64,000 nt of DNA, taken from NCBI GenBank assembly GCA_018239845.1, contig JAFEGO010000069.1, forward strand, positions 1-64,000, read 5' to 3'. The notes under the pieces are model-generated. The model was given only the letters and a program-made list of their open reading frames with translations, was not told the origin of the DNA and searched no databases. The position numbers were made by a program, and so were the translations under genes. Shown here piece after piece: positions 63,155 to 64,000 of the stretch (the first letter of the stretch is position 1; each line of letters begins with the position of its first letter). This DNA is from Verrucomicrobiota bacterium (lineage in GTDB: Bacteria > Verrucomicrobiota > Verrucomicrobiia > Opitutales > Opitutaceae).

Positions 63155-64000
63155 AACACACTGCGCTCCATTGCTCACTGGTCTTCGCGTTCGCCCTTGG
63201 CGCATGTGCGGCGGGATTTGCCCAAGCCACCAAGGTCGAGGTGGAACTCGGTTTCGACGCCCTGACCCTGGCTCCCGGCGAGCGGCAGCTCTTCCTCGAC
63301 GATTTTATCCTTGGCGATCTCAACGGCGTGACGCGCGTCATCCATCAGCCAAAAAAATACGAGGGCAATCCCATCATCCGCGCCGATCTCCCGACCGACG
63401 GCCAGGCGATCCAGATTCGCGATGCGCCGAGCTGGGACGACCGCGAGCAGGTCTGGAAACTCTGGTACATGCGCTTCGGCGACGACGGCAATGGGGCCGG
63501 GGGCTCCGGTTTTGCGCGATCAAAAGATGGTCTCCATTGGGAAAAGCCCGACCTCGGCTTGGTTGAGGTTCACGGCAGCAAGCACAACAATATCGTCACC
63601 GTGCAGGGCGACCCCAAGGCCTTCACCCAGCACATCCTGATCGATCCCGCCGCTCCGCCAGCCCGGCGCTACAAATGCCTGATCGGCGAACGTGGACGCC
63701 AGCCGGCCGTGTCGGCCGACGGCTTCACCTTCTCCAAGCTCGATGTGCCGATGATCCCGAGCCAGGACGAGTCACACTGCAATTGGGATCCGGTGCGGCG
63801 CGAATACCTCCTGACCGTCAAGCACACCGGCCCCTTCGGCCGCTCCGTCTACCTGAGCCTCAGTTCGGACTTCGAGCACTGGACGGAGCCCGAGCTGATC
63901 TACCATGCCGACGCCCTCGACCAGCAACTCGGCGAGGACTACATCCGCGCAGTAGAGACCAATCCGCGGCTCTGGCGGCCGACGGTGAATCATACAGACG
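63151..64000 (+). CDS. Secreted beta-propeller protein, GH32/43-like, paralog 7 of 7 (cut by window end)
   Basis: The frame from GTG 63151 is open to the window end (283 codons seen). It begins with a signal peptide (TALHCSLVFAFALGACAAG) followed by LAPGERQLFLDDFILGDLNG. The block SKDGLHWEKPDLGLVEVHG with SKHNNIV identifies it as a member of the local family. The GTG overlaps the previous TGA (GTGA), so it is translationally coupled. The C-terminal module lies outside the window. Confidence 0.75.
   Translation, partial: MKHTALHCSLVFAFALGACAAGFAQATKVEVELGFDALTLAPGERQLFLDDFILGDLNGVTRVIHQPKKYEGNPIIRADLPTDGQAIQIRDAPSWDDREQVWKLWYMRFGDDGNGAGGSGFARSKDGLHWEKPDLGLVEVHGSKHNNIVTVQGDPKAFTQHILIDPAAPPARRYKCLIGERGRQPAVSADGFTFSKLDVPMIPSQDESHCNWDPVRREYLLTVKHTGPFGRSVYLSLSSDFEHWTEPELIYHADALDQQLGEDYIRAVETNPRLWRPTVNHTD

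Noticed and set aside
63042-63341. Minus-strand frame near the right end
   Set aside because: Antisense to a secreted propeller gene that starts at GTG 63151 with a clear signal peptide.

Overview
The window looks like a chromosome piece from a high-GC member of the Verrucomicrobiota, most likely Opitutaceae-like. The signs are two surface proteins with autotransporter-type beta-strand repeats and PEP-CTERM tails, a TonB-dependent receptor whose N-terminus carries the EEVVKLSPFTVS-type segment I associate with this group, weak or absent Shine-Dalgarno sequences before most starts, and a large sugar-degradation locus. Taxonomy is inferred from protein style only.

Region 1 (1-7086): an envelope/exopolysaccharide cluster on the + strand. 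It encodes a sigma-54-dependent response regulator, a multi-pass GT-C-like membrane protein, an outer-membrane beta-barrel protein and a Wzc-type tyrosine autokinase. It is followed by tRNA-Gly(GCC) and its terminator.

Region 2 (about 7047-24618): a genomic island inserted at the 3' end of tRNA-Gly. A 28-bp copy of the tRNA end (7019-7046) recurs at 24591-24618, and a frameshifted tyrosine-recombinase remnant lies just inside the right end. The cargo is two paralogous repeat-rich PEP-CTERM surface proteins, a large hybrid sensor kinase, a LuxR-type response regulator, a receiver-like protein lacking the phospho-acceptor Asp, a kinase-like protein lacking the phospho-acceptor His, and a TPR membrane protein. 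Five of these genes have a TACC-N8-GGTA palindrome (one copy with one mismatch) about 45-70 bp upstream of the start. I read this as a self-contained regulon.

Region 3 (24619-25979): debris. It holds relics of a phage-type phosphoesterase and an aldehyde dehydrogenase, an SDR gene that has lost its active site, and an unusual set of competing hairpins.

Region 4 (25994-28099): a ferritin-like di-iron protein gene divergent from an AraC-type regulator.

Region 5 (28096-64000, running off the end): a large carbohydrate/sugar-acid catabolic locus. An eight-gene minus-strand operon (two Gfo/Idh/MocA oxidoreductases, HpcH/HpaI aldolase, HisD-like dehydrogenase, SDR, CBM9-like protein, TIM-barrel glycosidase-like protein, sugar isomerase-like protein) diverges from a FadR-type GntR regulator. 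On the + strand follow a TonB receptor and a long run of secreted proteins and enzymes: at least seven paralogous beta-propeller proteins, a sialidase-like protein, a Kelch protein, an enolase-superfamily dehydratase, a 2-hydroxyacid dehydrogenase, a 14-repeat FG-GAP protein, an alpha/beta hydrolase, two amidohydrolases and a DapA/NanA-type aldolase. The same ATAC-N4-GTAT palindrome occurs at three promoters (GntR/oxidoreductase, TonB receptor, amidohydrolases), suggesting GntR control of the whole locus. The enzyme set fits a non-phosphorylative sugar-acid route (dehydrogenase, lactonase, dehydratase, aldolase) acting on a glycan captured at the surface; the actual sugar is not visible in the sequence.
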